Positions 43,437 to 52,647 of a stretch of DNA of 64,000 bases are shown in pieces (the stretch's first letter is position 1; the number at the start of each line of letters is the position of its first letter). A model generated the notes under the pieces. The model saw only the letters and a program-made list of their open reading frames with translations, did not search any database and had not been told where the DNA came from. The translations under genes were made by a program, and so were the position numbers. Source of the DNA: an uncultured Paracoccaceae bacterium (GTDB taxonomy: Bacteria > Pseudomonadota > Alphaproteobacteria > Rhodobacterales > Rhodobacteraceae); NCBI GenBank assembly GCA_947492825.1, contig CANLNT010000002.1, positions 566,501 through 630,500 of the forward strand, given 5' to 3'.

Positions 43437-44395
43437 CGACCTTTGATGATATCGGCGCGATAGTGATCGGTCGCAACGAAGGTGACAGGCTGATCACCTG
43501 TATCCAATCGCTTCTTTTGCAGCTCAAGACGGTGATTTATGTCGATAGTGGGTCGACAGATGACAGCGTCGACAAGGCCACCGCGCTGGGCGCAACTGTG
43601 GTTGCATTGGATCCCGACACACCCTTCACGGCGGCGCGTGCAAGAAATGCGGGACTGGACGCCCTTCTGGACGCTGGTGACTTTGCATTTGTGCAATTCG
43701 TGGATGGCGATTGTGAAGTTGAACCAGCCTGGATCACTGCAGCTCGCGCTTTTTTGGATGCTCATCCGGCAGCAGTTGTTGTCTGCGGGCGCCGCAAAGA
43801 ACGCTATCCTGACGCGACGATATACAATCGACTGATCGATGCAGAATGGGATACTCCGATAGGTAAGGCGCGCGCCTGCGGTGGCGACGCATTGATGCGG
43901 GTCACCTCATTGAGAGAGGTTGGCGGGTTCAATCCTAACCTGATCGCTGGCGAAGAACCGGAATTGTGTGTCCGATTGCGCGCCGCAGGTGGAGAAATCT
44001 ACCGGATTGCTCATCCGATGACCATTCATGACGCGGCACTCAAGCGTTTCGGGCAGTGGTGGCGCCGCAATCGTCGGGCGGGGCACGCCTATGCCGAAGG
44101 CGCGGCATTGCATGGCGCACCGCCTGAGCAGCACAATGTGACAGAAACCCGGCGCGCTGTCGCCTGGGGGGTCGTACTGCCCATTCTCTCGCTGATAGCG
44201 GTACTTCTCGGTGGCTGGGCGCTCTTGCTACTTGTGATTTGGCCGCTGCAGGTTACCCGCCTCAACATGCGCGGGATGGATTGGACGCGCGCATTCTTTT
44301 TGACCCTTGGAAAAATACCCGAAGGTTTGGGAGTTCTGGACTATCTATGGCGTCGCATTCGTGGCCGTCAGCCTGAACTGATTGAGTACAAATGA
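43433..44395 (+). CDS. Glycosyltransferase family 2
   Basis: The protein has 320 residues from ATG 43433, overlapping the sulfotransferase stop. Motifs are IGAIVIGRNEGDRLITCIQS, VIYVDSGSTDDSVDKATALG, QFVDGDCEVEPAW as DxD and VGGFNPNLIAGEEPELCVRL. A hydrophobic C-terminal region (ALLLLVIWPLQV) suggests membrane attachment. The gene is part of the 40210-45817 operon. Confidence 0.88.
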   Translation: MTTFDDIGAIVIGRNEGDRLITCIQSLLLQLKTVIYVDSGSTDDSVDKATALGATVVALDPDTPFTAARARNAGLDALLDAGDFAFVQFVDGDCEVEPAWITAARAFLDAHPAAVVVCGRRKERYPDATIYNRLIDAEWDTPIGKARACGGDALMRVTSLREVGGFNPNLIAGEEPELCVRLRAAGGEIYRIAHPMTIHDAALKRFGQWWRRNRRAGHAYAEGAALHGAPPEQHNVTETRRAVAWGVVLPILSLIAVLLGGWALLLLVIWPLQVTRLNMRGMDWTRAFFLTLGKIPEGLGVLDYLWRRIRGRQPELIEYK

Positions 44396-44458
44396 CTTTC
44401 CTCAGTACCGAGGTCGGACTATGGGGTTCGGAAGCCAGAGAATGTCACGGGCGAGAAC

Positions 44459-45817
44459 ATGGCGCATCCTGATCCAGCCGCGAGCACCGAAAGTCTGAAG
44501 ACCAGAGCCTTGCGAAGCTCTGGCAGCTTGCTGTTTGGCTTTGGTGGGCAAAATATGCTGCGCCTTGCCTCCAACCTTATCCTGACGCGCCTGCTGTTCC
44601 CGGAAGCATTTGGACTGATGGCCCTGGTGCAGGTCTTTATCGTTGGCCTAACCACGTTTTCCGACATCGGGATCACAACCTCGGTTATCACCAGTTCCCG
44701 TGGTGATGAGAGAAACTACCTGAATACGGCTTGGACGCTTCAGATCATTCGTGGCTTTGGGCTATGGCTTTTGGCCTGCGCGATATCATATCCGCTGGCT
44801 CATTTTTACGAAGAACCGGACCTTGTGCCGCTCTTGCAGGTTGTCGGGTTTTCTATGGTCATCAGGGGGTTCTTTTCGACCAAGGGCATGACCGCCGGCC
44901 GACATCTGGCATATGGGCGCGTGACCATTATCGAGATTGCATCGCAGGCTGTGGGGACGGTCTGTATGATTGTTCTCGCCTATATCTATCAATCGATTTG
45001 GGCGCTGGCGATTGGGACGCTTTTGGGTGGGCTGTCCCACACGATCATGTCCCATGTCTTTCTGCCGGGGCAGCGCAACCGTCTTCATTGGAATACCGAT
45101 GATTTTTGGGAGATCTTCCACTTTGGCAAATACCTGTTCCTGAATACGATCGCCGGGTTCTTTGTGAAACAAGGCGACCGAGCAGTCCTGGGTGCTTACA
45201 TCTCTTTGGGGCTGCTGGGGATTTATAACATCGGAATGTTTCTGGGGTCCGCGCCTTTGTTGCTTGGCCAGCGTCTGTTTTCGTCGCTTTTGGTCCCGCT
45301 CTATCGCATGCGACCGCCTGCAGAAAGTGAACAGAATCGCAGGAATATGCGCCGTGCCCGGCGGATGCTGATCGGGTGCCTGCTTGCGATGATCGCGCCG
45401 CTGATGTTTGGGGGATTGTGGCTGGTTGAAGCGCTGTATGATCCGCGTTACGTGCAGGCAGGGGCGATTGTGGTTCTTTATGCCATTTCAACCGGGCCAA
45501 TGATCATTTCCGAAGACTACGGCAATGTTCTACTGGCGAACCGAGACTCAAAAAACCTTTTGCTTGTGACGTTGTTGTCAGCGGTGATCCAGATGGGAAC
45601 CTTGATTGTTGGGATCAACATGCTGGGTATTGTAGGTGCAGTCCTTGCACCGGGGGTCACGGCAATCGTCACGTACCCCCTGCGGGCCTATTTCGCCAAT
45701 CGTTTCAATGCGTGGGACCCTATTGCAGACTTCGTCTTTTTCGTTGTTTTTGTCGGCCTCAGCGCGACGGCATTGGCCTTCAATCAGGATATGTTCATTG
45801 GCATATTGTCGACGTAA
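44459..45817 (+). CDS. Polysaccharide flippase, MOP/Wzx type (second)
   Basis: The protein has 452 residues with twelve or more membrane segments. N-terminal features are typical of lipopolysaccharide/EPS flippases (GSLLFGFGGQNMLRLASNLI, LFPEAFGLMALVQVFIVGLT). It is preceded by GGGCGAGAAC. It follows the polymerase, transferase and sulfotransferase genes and would translocate the same repeat unit that they build. It is only distantly similar in residues to the first flippase, so it is not a recent duplicate. Confidence 0.88.
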   Translation: MAHPDPAASTESLKTRALRSSGSLLFGFGGQNMLRLASNLILTRLLFPEAFGLMALVQVFIVGLTTFSDIGITTSVITSSRGDERNYLNTAWTLQIIRGFGLWLLACAISYPLAHFYEEPDLVPLLQVVGFSMVIRGFFSTKGMTAGRHLAYGRVTIIEIASQAVGTVCMIVLAYIYQSIWALAIGTLLGGLSHTIMSHVFLPGQRNRLHWNTDDFWEIFHFGKYLFLNTIAGFFVKQGDRAVLGAYISLGLLGIYNIGMFLGSAPLLLGQRLFSSLLVPLYRMRPPAESEQNRRNMRRARRMLIGCLLAMIAPLMFGGLWLVEALYDPRYVQAGAIVVLYAISTGPMIISEDYGNVLLANRDSKNLLLVTLLSAVIQMGTLIVGINMLGIVGAVLAPGVTAIVTYPLRAYFANRFNAWDPIADFVFFVVFVGLSATALAFNQDMFIGILST

Positions 45818-45886
45818 GCTTTGCGGCGAAGCAAGCAATCAAAAGGCGGTGCGGGTCGCTTCCGAACGCACCGAAAGCAATCTGAC

Positions 45887-46933
45887 GTGATCCGGCTGAG
45901 GCCATACAAAAACGCACTTTTTCGTCGGTTTGTGCCTGCGCATTCCTTGTCCGAGGCAAGCACCAGCGTAGTTGAAATCGCACCGGCAACACAAAGCCAT
46001 TTCGCCCCATTGATCGCCTTGCCGGGTGAGAGTGAAAAGATCACAAAAACCATTGCAAATCATAATCTTGCGATGCACTTGCGCTATTTTGAACCACAAG
46101 AGATCACGCATGCACCAGTGTTGCAGTATAACCTGCGGAACGTGCTTGTCCTGTTCAACGGAGTATTTGCGCGGGGCGGATCGTTCAATCGGGCCAAAGG
46201 TTTGGACCACCGAGCGTTGCTGACAGATCCGATCCATGAATTGGACGAAGCTGCCTATTGTCTGGAAGACCGATCATACTTTTTCTTCGGGCATTGGTTG
46301 CGCAGTTTTGCGCAATGTCTGCTGCCTGCAAAGGATACACAACGCATACACTTTGCGGCAACATCATGGGGGCATGCAGGCGCGTATGAACGCATTTTTG
46401 ATCTGCCTTCGTTAACCAATGGCCAGTACCACGTCGCCCGGATGGCGCTGTTTCAGGATTTTGCGCAGTCGCCGCACAAAGCAGAACGGTACAAGGAATT
46501 GCGCCGCCGGATGTTCGAACATGGCGCAGCGTCGGTACGTGACGGCAAAAAGGTCTATCTGAAGCGCGGTGCGACGGGTGCGGCGCGGCTAATTTCGAAC
46601 GAAGATGCGTTGGAAAAGGCGCTAGACGTCATGGGGTTTGACGTCATCGACCTCGCCACCACACCCATCGAAGAGATGATCGCGCGCTGCGTCGGGGCAG
46701 AGGTGGCATTGACCATCGAAGGCAGCCATACCGACCACCTGCATTGGCTGATCAAACCTGGCGGAACGCTTTGGGTATTGAACCCGTCCAACCATTTCAA
46801 CACCAGCCAATTCGGGGTGGCCCTGTCGATGGGAAATCGCGCGGCCTGCAATATTATCACCGAGGATGGGGATGCGGCATATCGCGTTGATCTGGCGCGA
46901 TTGCAGGACACCTATGACCTGATCCTAAAATAG
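45887..46933 (+). CDS. Glycosyltransferase family 61 (DUF563)
   Basis: The protein is about 348 residues from GTG 45887; a TTG at 45821, just after the flippase stop, would add a basic N-terminus of 22 residues, so the start is uncertain. GT61-like landmarks are EDRSYFFFGHWLRSFAQCL, KVYLKRGATGAARLISNEDA and ALTIEGSHTDHLHWLIKPGG. Members transfer xylose or other sugars. The 9-base convergent overlap with the following minus-strand gene marks the end of this operon. Confidence 0.75.
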   Translation: MIRLRPYKNALFRRFVPAHSLSEASTSVVEIAPATQSHFAPLIALPGESEKITKTIANHNLAMHLRYFEPQEITHAPVLQYNLRNVLVLFNGVFARGGSFNRAKGLDHRALLTDPIHELDEAAYCLEDRSYFFFGHWLRSFAQCLLPAKDTQRIHFAATSWGHAGAYERIFDLPSLTNGQYHVARMALFQDFAQSPHKAERYKELRRRMFEHGAASVRDGKKVYLKRGATGAARLISNEDALEKALDVMGFDVIDLATTPIEEMIARCVGAEVALTIEGSHTDHLHWLIKPGGTLWVLNPSNHFNTSQFGVALSMGNRAACNIITEDGDAAYRVDLARLQDTYDLILK

Positions 46934-48043
46934 ATAGCTGACGTCGTCGACAAACTGCGCGCTGACCAGATATTGCTTGGCCCGGTTCCAAGCCGTAATT
47001 GCAATCGTCTGACATTGCACAGGGTTCGCCAACGCGTGTGCAACGACATCGTCGAGGTCGCTGAAATCCCACTTCACGGGAAGATAGGTCACCCCCGGCT
47101 CATAAAGATCGGGCAGCGTTTGCAGATGCGACATGTCGGGTTTGATCATCACAGCGCCTGTTTGGATCGCTTCAATATCGCGCCAGCACAATTCACCGAA
47201 ACCGAACGGGCTAAAGCAAAGTTTGGCGCTGCGCATCTCGGCCATATAGGCATTATAGGGCATCGCACCCTGCGGCGAGGTCTTGAGGTTCGCAATCCGA
47301 TCTACCGCGCCAAGCGCGGCATTGCGCATAGCGGCGTAGATTGGCCCCCCCTTTTTGCCAAGCCGAAGCTGCATATCCAGAGGTCTGCCAGTGATCGGTG
47401 GCGGCTGTTGGTCGAAGCCAAAGACAAAATGCGGCGCGGTCAAAAAATTCGGAGAAAGCCGGAGTTTGTCGATGATCGTGGGCGGTGTCTGAAAGTCGGG
47501 TGCATCTGCCTCGATGCCATACTGGTCCGCGTAATACTGCATCATCTGCGTGTCGCCGCGATAAGTGTTCAGATAGTCCGATGGAGTCTCGAAGAGCGAC
47601 TTTTTGATATAGAATGCCAGATCTTCGGGTAGGTATCGCGCCAATCGCAGGTCGTTGTGGGCGTAGGAATCCAAGAACGACACCGAAGCGCCGGTATGTT
47701 GCTTTGTGATCTGTTCAATGGCCCGTGTCAGGTCGTTCGGCGCAATGGTGAACCACGGCTGCAAGATCACGATATCCGCGGTGATCTGCGCATTCGCAGT
47801 GCCATCCAGAATGGCATCGAAAGGTTCTGCACGGACCTCGACGCCATAGCGTTTGAACAAGGCATCGGCGTAGTGAAAGAATGGATATACCTGCGCATAG
47901 CTGATCCGGTTCGGATCATGGTAGAACATCAACCGCACCTTGGCATGGCGCGAGAACGGTCGTTTCATGTGGCGCGCGGCCAGCCCGCGAAATCCGCGTT
48001 CAAGCCTGCGTGCTGGGAGGTTCGTCAGTGATGGTTTGGCCAT
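46925..48043 (-). CDS. Glycosyltransferase-like protein (exostosin/CgeB-type C-terminus)
   Basis: The protein has 372 residues from ATG 48043, 2 bases after the acyltransferase stop. The N-terminus is basic and has no membrane helix. The C-terminal half holds KLCFSPFGFGELCWRDIEAI and TGAVMIKPDMSHLQTLPDLY, then PGVTYLPVKWDFSDLDDVVA, a pattern seen in GT-B nucleotide-sugar sites of exostosin and CgeB-like transferases. The family identification is by pattern only. It is the last gene of the manC operon. Confidence 0.6.
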   Translation of the reverse strand: MAKPSLTNLPARRLERGFRGLAARHMKRPFSRHAKVRLMFYHDPNRISYAQVYPFFHYADALFKRYGVEVRAEPFDAILDGTANAQITADIVILQPWFTIAPNDLTRAIEQITKQHTGASVSFLDSYAHNDLRLARYLPEDLAFYIKKSLFETPSDYLNTYRGDTQMMQYYADQYGIEADAPDFQTPPTIIDKLRLSPNFLTAPHFVFGFDQQPPPITGRPLDMQLRLGKKGGPIYAAMRNAALGAVDRIANLKTSPQGAMPYNAYMAEMRSAKLCFSPFGFGELCWRDIEAIQTGAVMIKPDMSHLQTLPDLYEPGVTYLPVKWDFSDLDDVVAHALANPVQCQTIAITAWNRAKQYLVSAQFVDDVSYLF

Positions 48044-48045
48044 GT

Positions 48046-49128
48046 CTAGCGCCCCCCGACCCAACGCCGCGCGGGCGTTTCAAAAAGGCGAAATGACAAT
48101 GCACCGCAGAGCAAAGTCGCAGCCAGGCAGACGACCACAAACACAGTGGCATTCTGCGGGGTGGCCAGATCAAGACCAAGCTTGCCGAAGACCAGATACA
48201 TGGCAGCCCGGATGGGAACGTGCAGCATGTAGATCGAATAGGAAATGTCGCCAAGCCAAACTAATGGTCGGACCCCAAGGCCGGCCGCGACGCTGCCGGT
48301 ATCTTTGCGCGTGATCAGAACCAACACGGAAAAAAGCGGGATTAGCAAGATTGACAAGGAGCCGGAATGCAGGATTGCGACGATGCCAAAGAGCGAAAGG
48401 ACCTGCAGCACGTTGCGGGCCAAAGCGGACAGGCCTGTGTCAGCATCACGATAGTCAAACAATGACATGCCAAAGATGAATGCCGGTATCGCTCGCCATA
48501 GGCTGAGCCGTTCGTTGATGTCGAACCCATCACCGAATGCAAATAACGCGGCATAGGCAATCGCCGCTGCCGCAACCAGCGAGGTCCAGATTGTAGGCCG
48601 TGCGCAAGCAAAAGCGAAAAACGGGAACAACAGGTACAGCATCCATTCAGCGCTGATCGACCAGGAGGGAAAGTTCAGGATATAGACATCGTTCATACCC
48701 CAGGCGTGGATCATCAGTAGGTTTTCGATCACGTCGCTGGCGGCAGGCATCGGTTTGCCAGCAACGGCCAAAAGGCCGATGAAGGCGATGATGGTGGCAA
48801 GGTGCAAAGGGTAGATGCGTGCGACGCGCCGCTGCAGAAAGCCTTTGACCTGCGTAAGGCCGACGCCGTCGCTGAACCAATGTGTGTAGTTCGCAGCAAG
48901 AATGAACCCGCTGAGGACAAAGAACAAATCGACAAACGCCCCCGCGCCCGCCAGGAATTGTGTGTACTGATCGATATCAAAGGCAGGCGTCAGATTTTGC
49001 CGATAGTGCAACAGCACGACGGCCAGAGCTGCGATGCCACGCAGGCCGGCGTGTGATCGGATTGTTTGCTGGGGATGAGAAGTCACAAACGGGGCCATTT
49101 GATCATTCGCGGGCGTAGACGTCTTCAT
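48046..49128 (-). CDS. Acyltransferase family 3 (OafA/YrhL-like)
   Basis: The protein has 360 residues from ATG 49128 (an ATG at 49098 just after the manC stop is equally possible). It has ten membrane helices with the family signature RSHAGLRGIAALAVVLLHY (catalytic His region), AFVDLFFVLSGFILAANY and WSISAEWMLYLLFPFFAFA. Such proteins O-acetylate or acylate surface glycans. It overlaps the manC 3' end by 26 bases. Confidence 0.92.
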   Translation of the reverse strand: MKTSTPANDQMAPFVTSHPQQTIRSHAGLRGIAALAVVLLHYRQNLTPAFDIDQYTQFLAGAGAFVDLFFVLSGFILAANYTHWFSDGVGLTQVKGFLQRRVARIYPLHLATIIAFIGLLAVAGKPMPAASDVIENLLMIHAWGMNDVYILNFPSWSISAEWMLYLLFPFFAFACARPTIWTSLVAAAAIAYAALFAFGDGFDINERLSLWRAIPAFIFGMSLFDYRDADTGLSALARNVLQVLSLFGIVAILHSGSLSILLIPLFSVLVLITRKDTGSVAAGLGVRPLVWLGDISYSIYMLHVPIRAAMYLVFGKLGLDLATPQNATVFVVVCLAATLLCGALSFRLFETPARRWVGGR

Positions 49129-50527
49129 ACCGGATGATGTCGTCCTCGCCGAGGTAGGCGCCGGTCTGTACTTCGATCAGAACCATCGGCAGCTTGCCGG
49201 GGTTTTCCATCCGGTGAACAGCGCCAAGCGGGATGTAGACAGACTCATTCTCGCTGACCAGTTTCACGTCTTCGTCGACAGTGACCTTGGCGGTGCCCTG
49301 CACGACGATCCAATGTTCGGAACGGTGGTGGTGGGACTGCAGGCTTAGCGCGGCGCCCGGATGGACAACGATGCGTTTGACTTGAAAGCGATCGCCGATG
49401 ACGAGGCTTTCGAACCAGCCCCAGGGTCGGTGATCCTTGGGGAAGGCTTCGGCCTGCGGGGCGTCTTTTGATTTGAGCGCGGCGACAGCCTGTTTCACCT
49501 CTTGGGCACGGTCCTTGTGGGCCACCAAAACGGCGTCCGGCATGGCAACGGCGATGACGTCAGACAAGCCGATGCCGACAATCTCCTGTCCTTCGTTTTC
49601 GGACCGCAACAGGCTGTTGTCGCAATCGATCTGTGTCGCGGGGCCCGTCAGCGAAAGCCCGTCTTTTTCGGTTTCCCGCCAGACCGCCGCCCAATCGCCC
49701 AGATCGGACCAGCCGGATGCGAAAGGGACAACGGACAGGTTTTCAGCTTTTTCCATCACCGCGTAGTCCACTGATGTGGCGGGAGCGTCTGACCATGCCG
49801 TAGGGTCCAGCCGGGTAAACCCAAGGTCGCGTTTGGCGGCAGAGGTTGCGGCGCTGACGGCGTCAAACATCGCGGGCGCATGTGTTTCGAACGCAGCACA
49901 GATGGTATCGGCACGAAACAGGAAGATGCCCGCATTCCACAGATAATTGCCTGACGCGACCATCTGGGCTGCGCGATCAGCATCGGGTTTTTCAATAAAG
50001 GCACGCAGCGGCATGGGCGACGGCGCGCCTGTCTCATCTGGTGCTGCCTCAAGTTCCAGATAGCCATAGCCCGTCTCTGCCCGGTCCGGGGTGATGCCAA
50101 AGGTCACCAACGCACCGTTTTCAGCGGCGGGGCGCGCGGCCTCAACGGCGTTGGAAAACGCCTCCGCATCTGGGATGACGTGATCTGACGGTGCTACGAG
50201 CATCAGCGCATCGGGGTCATTGCTGCGCACATGAAGGGCTGCTGCCAAAACGGCGGGCCCTGTGTCGCGGCCTTCAGGCTCAATCAGAACGGCAGCGGGC
50301 GCGACCTCTATCGCGGCCAGCTGCTCTGTCACGATAAAGCGAAATGGGTCCGCAGTGACGACTATCGGTGCGCTGTAGGTCACGCCAGACAGGCGTCGGG
50401 TCGAGGCTTGGAACAGGCTTTCGTCACCAATCAGCGGTGCGAATTGCTTTGGATAGCTTTTGCGAGACAGCGGCCAAAGACGGGTCCCCGACCCGCCACA
50501 TAGCAAAACTGGAATGATGCTCTTCAC
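49103..50527 (-). CDS. manC: Mannose-1-phosphate guanylyltransferase / mannose-6-phosphate isomerase
   Basis: The protein has 474 residues from GTG 50527, with AGAGG 8 bases upstream; the frame is open to 50671 but family sequence starts at IIPVLLCGGSGTRLWPLSRK. The nucleotidyltransferase domain also shows VLIEPEGRDTGPAVLAAAL and VDYAVMEKAENLSVVPF. The C-terminal type II isomerase cupin has RPWGWFESLVIGDRFQVKRI and LSLQSHHHRSEHWIVVQG. It makes GDP-mannose for the polymer and heads the minus-strand operon with the acyltransferase. Confidence 0.96.
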   Translation of the reverse strand: MKSIIPVLLCGGSGTRLWPLSRKSYPKQFAPLIGDESLFQASTRRLSGVTYSAPIVVTADPFRFIVTEQLAAIEVAPAAVLIEPEGRDTGPAVLAAALHVRSNDPDALMLVAPSDHVIPDAEAFSNAVEAARPAAENGALVTFGITPDRAETGYGYLELEAAPDETGAPSPMPLRAFIEKPDADRAAQMVASGNYLWNAGIFLFRADTICAAFETHAPAMFDAVSAATSAAKRDLGFTRLDPTAWSDAPATSVDYAVMEKAENLSVVPFASGWSDLGDWAAVWRETEKDGLSLTGPATQIDCDNSLLRSENEGQEIVGIGLSDVIAVAMPDAVLVAHKDRAQEVKQAVAALKSKDAPQAEAFPKDHRPWGWFESLVIGDRFQVKRIVVHPGAALSLQSHHHRSEHWIVVQGTAKVTVDEDVKLVSENESVYIPLGAVHRMENPGKLPMVLIEVQTGAYLGEDDIIRYEDVYARE

Positions 50528-50686
50528 GTTTGACCTCTTGTGGTGCGTTCCGCTTATTGCTGCGGATTTCGTCAGAATTACTGCAATTGGGCGAACTTCG
50601 CCAGACTCTCGAATGGTCGCCGATTGGGACGAAACGATGTCAGCCTCCGGGTATTTGGTGGTCGGAGGCACCTGATGAGACCGGAA

Positions 50687-50701
50687 TTAACATAAAATTA
50701 A
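50687..50701. promoter_or_regulatory. Perfect CtrA-type box TTAA-N7-TTAA
   Basis: TTAACATAAAATTAA at 50687-50701 fits the alphaproteobacterial CtrA consensus exactly. It lies 43 bases before the LtaS-like gene and 160 before manC, in a 216-base divergent gap. Three ATGAGAC repeats (50675, 50707, 50717) surround it. CtrA control of these surface genes is inferred. Confidence 0.6.
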
Positions 50702-50743
50702 GGTAAATGAGACCGAATGAGACTGTTCTAGTCGTTAAGGCTG

Positions 50744-52570
50744 ATGATGTCAGATAGTCTCGACCATCCTGTCTATCCGCTCTCTTCCACCTTTGGGGTG
50801 GCCCATCGACACTGGAGTCATTCCCGGTTCATCACCCTATTTTGGATTCTTGTACCGATCACGTTGGTGTTTCGTCTCATGGCGCTGCGCGTTGCCGGTT
50901 TTGACTTTGCGCGGAATTGGTTTGAACGAGAATCCTTAAAGGGCACGGACACGGTCGTTGCTGATTTGACGTACGGTGATCTGGCGTTTGATTGGGTCGT
51001 CCAACAATCCGACGTGATCTTTCGCGGGATTGCACATGATATCTTATTTGTAGCGTTAGTTGCCGGTATCCTATGTGTGTTCGGCAGAACGTTGTTCCAA
51101 ATTGCTGTCATTTTACTTGTGGCCTTCTTGGCCGCGAACATAGAGCACATCAAATACAATTTTGATCATATCCAGCTTTCGACAATCGGGCTGGGGTTCG
51201 ACCAGACATTTATCCGTGGCTCACTGACCCGGGATGTCATCAAATATGCCGTGGTCATTGCGGGGGCGGGCGTATTCGGGTTGGTGTTTGGGATGCAACG
51301 CGTGCTGCGTCCCGGCGCAGGATACCTGGCAATAGCGATTGTGCTTGCGGCCTTTGGCTATGGGTTCAAGACTTTCCCTGACGCGCCTGATTGGATGCAA
51401 ACCACCCCATTGTTGCCCATAGCCCCACAGCAGAATCTGCCAACACTCGCCGCAAAGCCACCTGACCAAGCAGTCGCATGGACGGCACAGCCGGTGCGCG
51501 CCGTGGGGCAGTACAACGTCCTGACGGTGTATCTGGAGGGGTTGTCGCATGCCAGCCTGGAACGGGGCGATATGCGAACGCTTTCTTCATTGGCGGAACA
51601 AGGCGTGCAGTTCGAGAACTATGTCAGCCGCCAGATAATCACTGCAAACGGCCTTTACGCGGCAATGACGGGTGACACGCCGTCATTTTTGCGCCGGTTC
51701 ATCAAGTGGGAGGAGATGGAAGCAGATTCGCAGGTGGCCGCGCAGTCTCTTCCGCGGGTCTTTGCAGAGGAGGGCTATCAGACTAGCTATCTGCAGTCTG
51801 CGCAGCTTGGCTTTATGGCCAAGGACGCCAAGTTGCAGCATATGGGGTTTGACGACATTCGTGGCGATGCTGCGTGGGACACCGCACACAGTCGCAACGG
51901 CTGGGGCGTGGATGACCTGACCCTGATTGAAAATACGTTGGCGGAAATTGACAACCTATCGGTCAACGGTCCGTGGTTTATCAGCACACTGACCACCGGC
52001 ACGCATAGTCCATATAACGTTCCGGGGTTGGACAATCCGACGCGCTATGATGCCTTGCAGGCTGCCGACCGTGCTGTTTCGGTGCTGATCGAAGGACTGC
52101 GCGCGCGCGATCAATTGGACAATACGGTTGTGATCATCACCTCGGACGAGGGGCGCGAAAGCACTGGTCGTGACGGGTTCCTGGGCGACATGGCGCTGAA
52201 CAGATTGCCGTTGATCGTGTTGCACCCGGATATGGAGGGTGCGGTCATAACGCACAATCTGCTGAACACCGATCTGCGCAATATCACGCTTTTGCTGTCG
52301 CATCAGATCGACGCAGACACCTTCGTCAAATCGCTGCCTTTGCATGAAGACATCGTTTTTGGCAATTTCATTACCGGAAAGATCTTTTGGTACGATGCGG
52401 TCGAGAAGTCACTTGCCGGTTGCCGGACGCGTAGCTTTGACTGCCAAGTATGGGAGGATCAGGCGACGCTTTTTGGTCCGACATCTGATATCCCAGAGCG
52501 GGTTCATATGCCTGCGTTTTCGCAGTTGATCCGCGCGCACGATCGTGTGCCCGTTCAGCACAGCCCATAA
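50744..52570 (+). CDS. LtaS/OpgB-like membrane phosphoglycerol (sulfatase-fold) transferase
   Basis: The protein has 608 residues. Five membrane helices lie in residues ~30-210. The periplasmic sulfatase-fold domain has YNVLTVYLEGLSHASLERG (metal Glu ~265), the candidate nucleophile Thr ~300 in QIITANGLYAAMTGD, STLTTGTHSPYNVP (His ~421) and VVIITSDEGRE. The last motif is SDHG in canonical LtaS proteins; here it is SDEG. Relatives move phosphoglycerol or phosphoethanolamine onto lipids or glucans. Placed between manC and ugd, it probably decorates the surface glycan. Confidence 0.8.
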   Translation: MMSDSLDHPVYPLSSTFGVAHRHWSHSRFITLFWILVPITLVFRLMALRVAGFDFARNWFERESLKGTDTVVADLTYGDLAFDWVVQQSDVIFRGIAHDILFVALVAGILCVFGRTLFQIAVILLVAFLAANIEHIKYNFDHIQLSTIGLGFDQTFIRGSLTRDVIKYAVVIAGAGVFGLVFGMQRVLRPGAGYLAIAIVLAAFGYGFKTFPDAPDWMQTTPLLPIAPQQNLPTLAAKPPDQAVAWTAQPVRAVGQYNVLTVYLEGLSHASLERGDMRTLSSLAEQGVQFENYVSRQIITANGLYAAMTGDTPSFLRRFIKWEEMEADSQVAAQSLPRVFAEEGYQTSYLQSAQLGFMAKDAKLQHMGFDDIRGDAAWDTAHSRNGWGVDDLTLIENTLAEIDNLSVNGPWFISTLTTGTHSPYNVPGLDNPTRYDALQAADRAVSVLIEGLRARDQLDNTVVIITSDEGRESTGRDGFLGDMALNRLPLIVLHPDMEGAVITHNLLNTDLRNITLLLSHQIDADTFVKSLPLHEDIVFGNFITGKIFWYDAVEKSLAGCRTRSFDCQVWEDQATLFGPTSDIPERVHMPAFSQLIRAHDRVPVQHSP

Positions 52571-52647
52571 ACCATTAACCCCGCGCGGCTGGCGCAGGTT
52601 CGGTGATGGGTGCTAAGACGCCTTTGGAATTGCGCAAAGGCGAAGTT

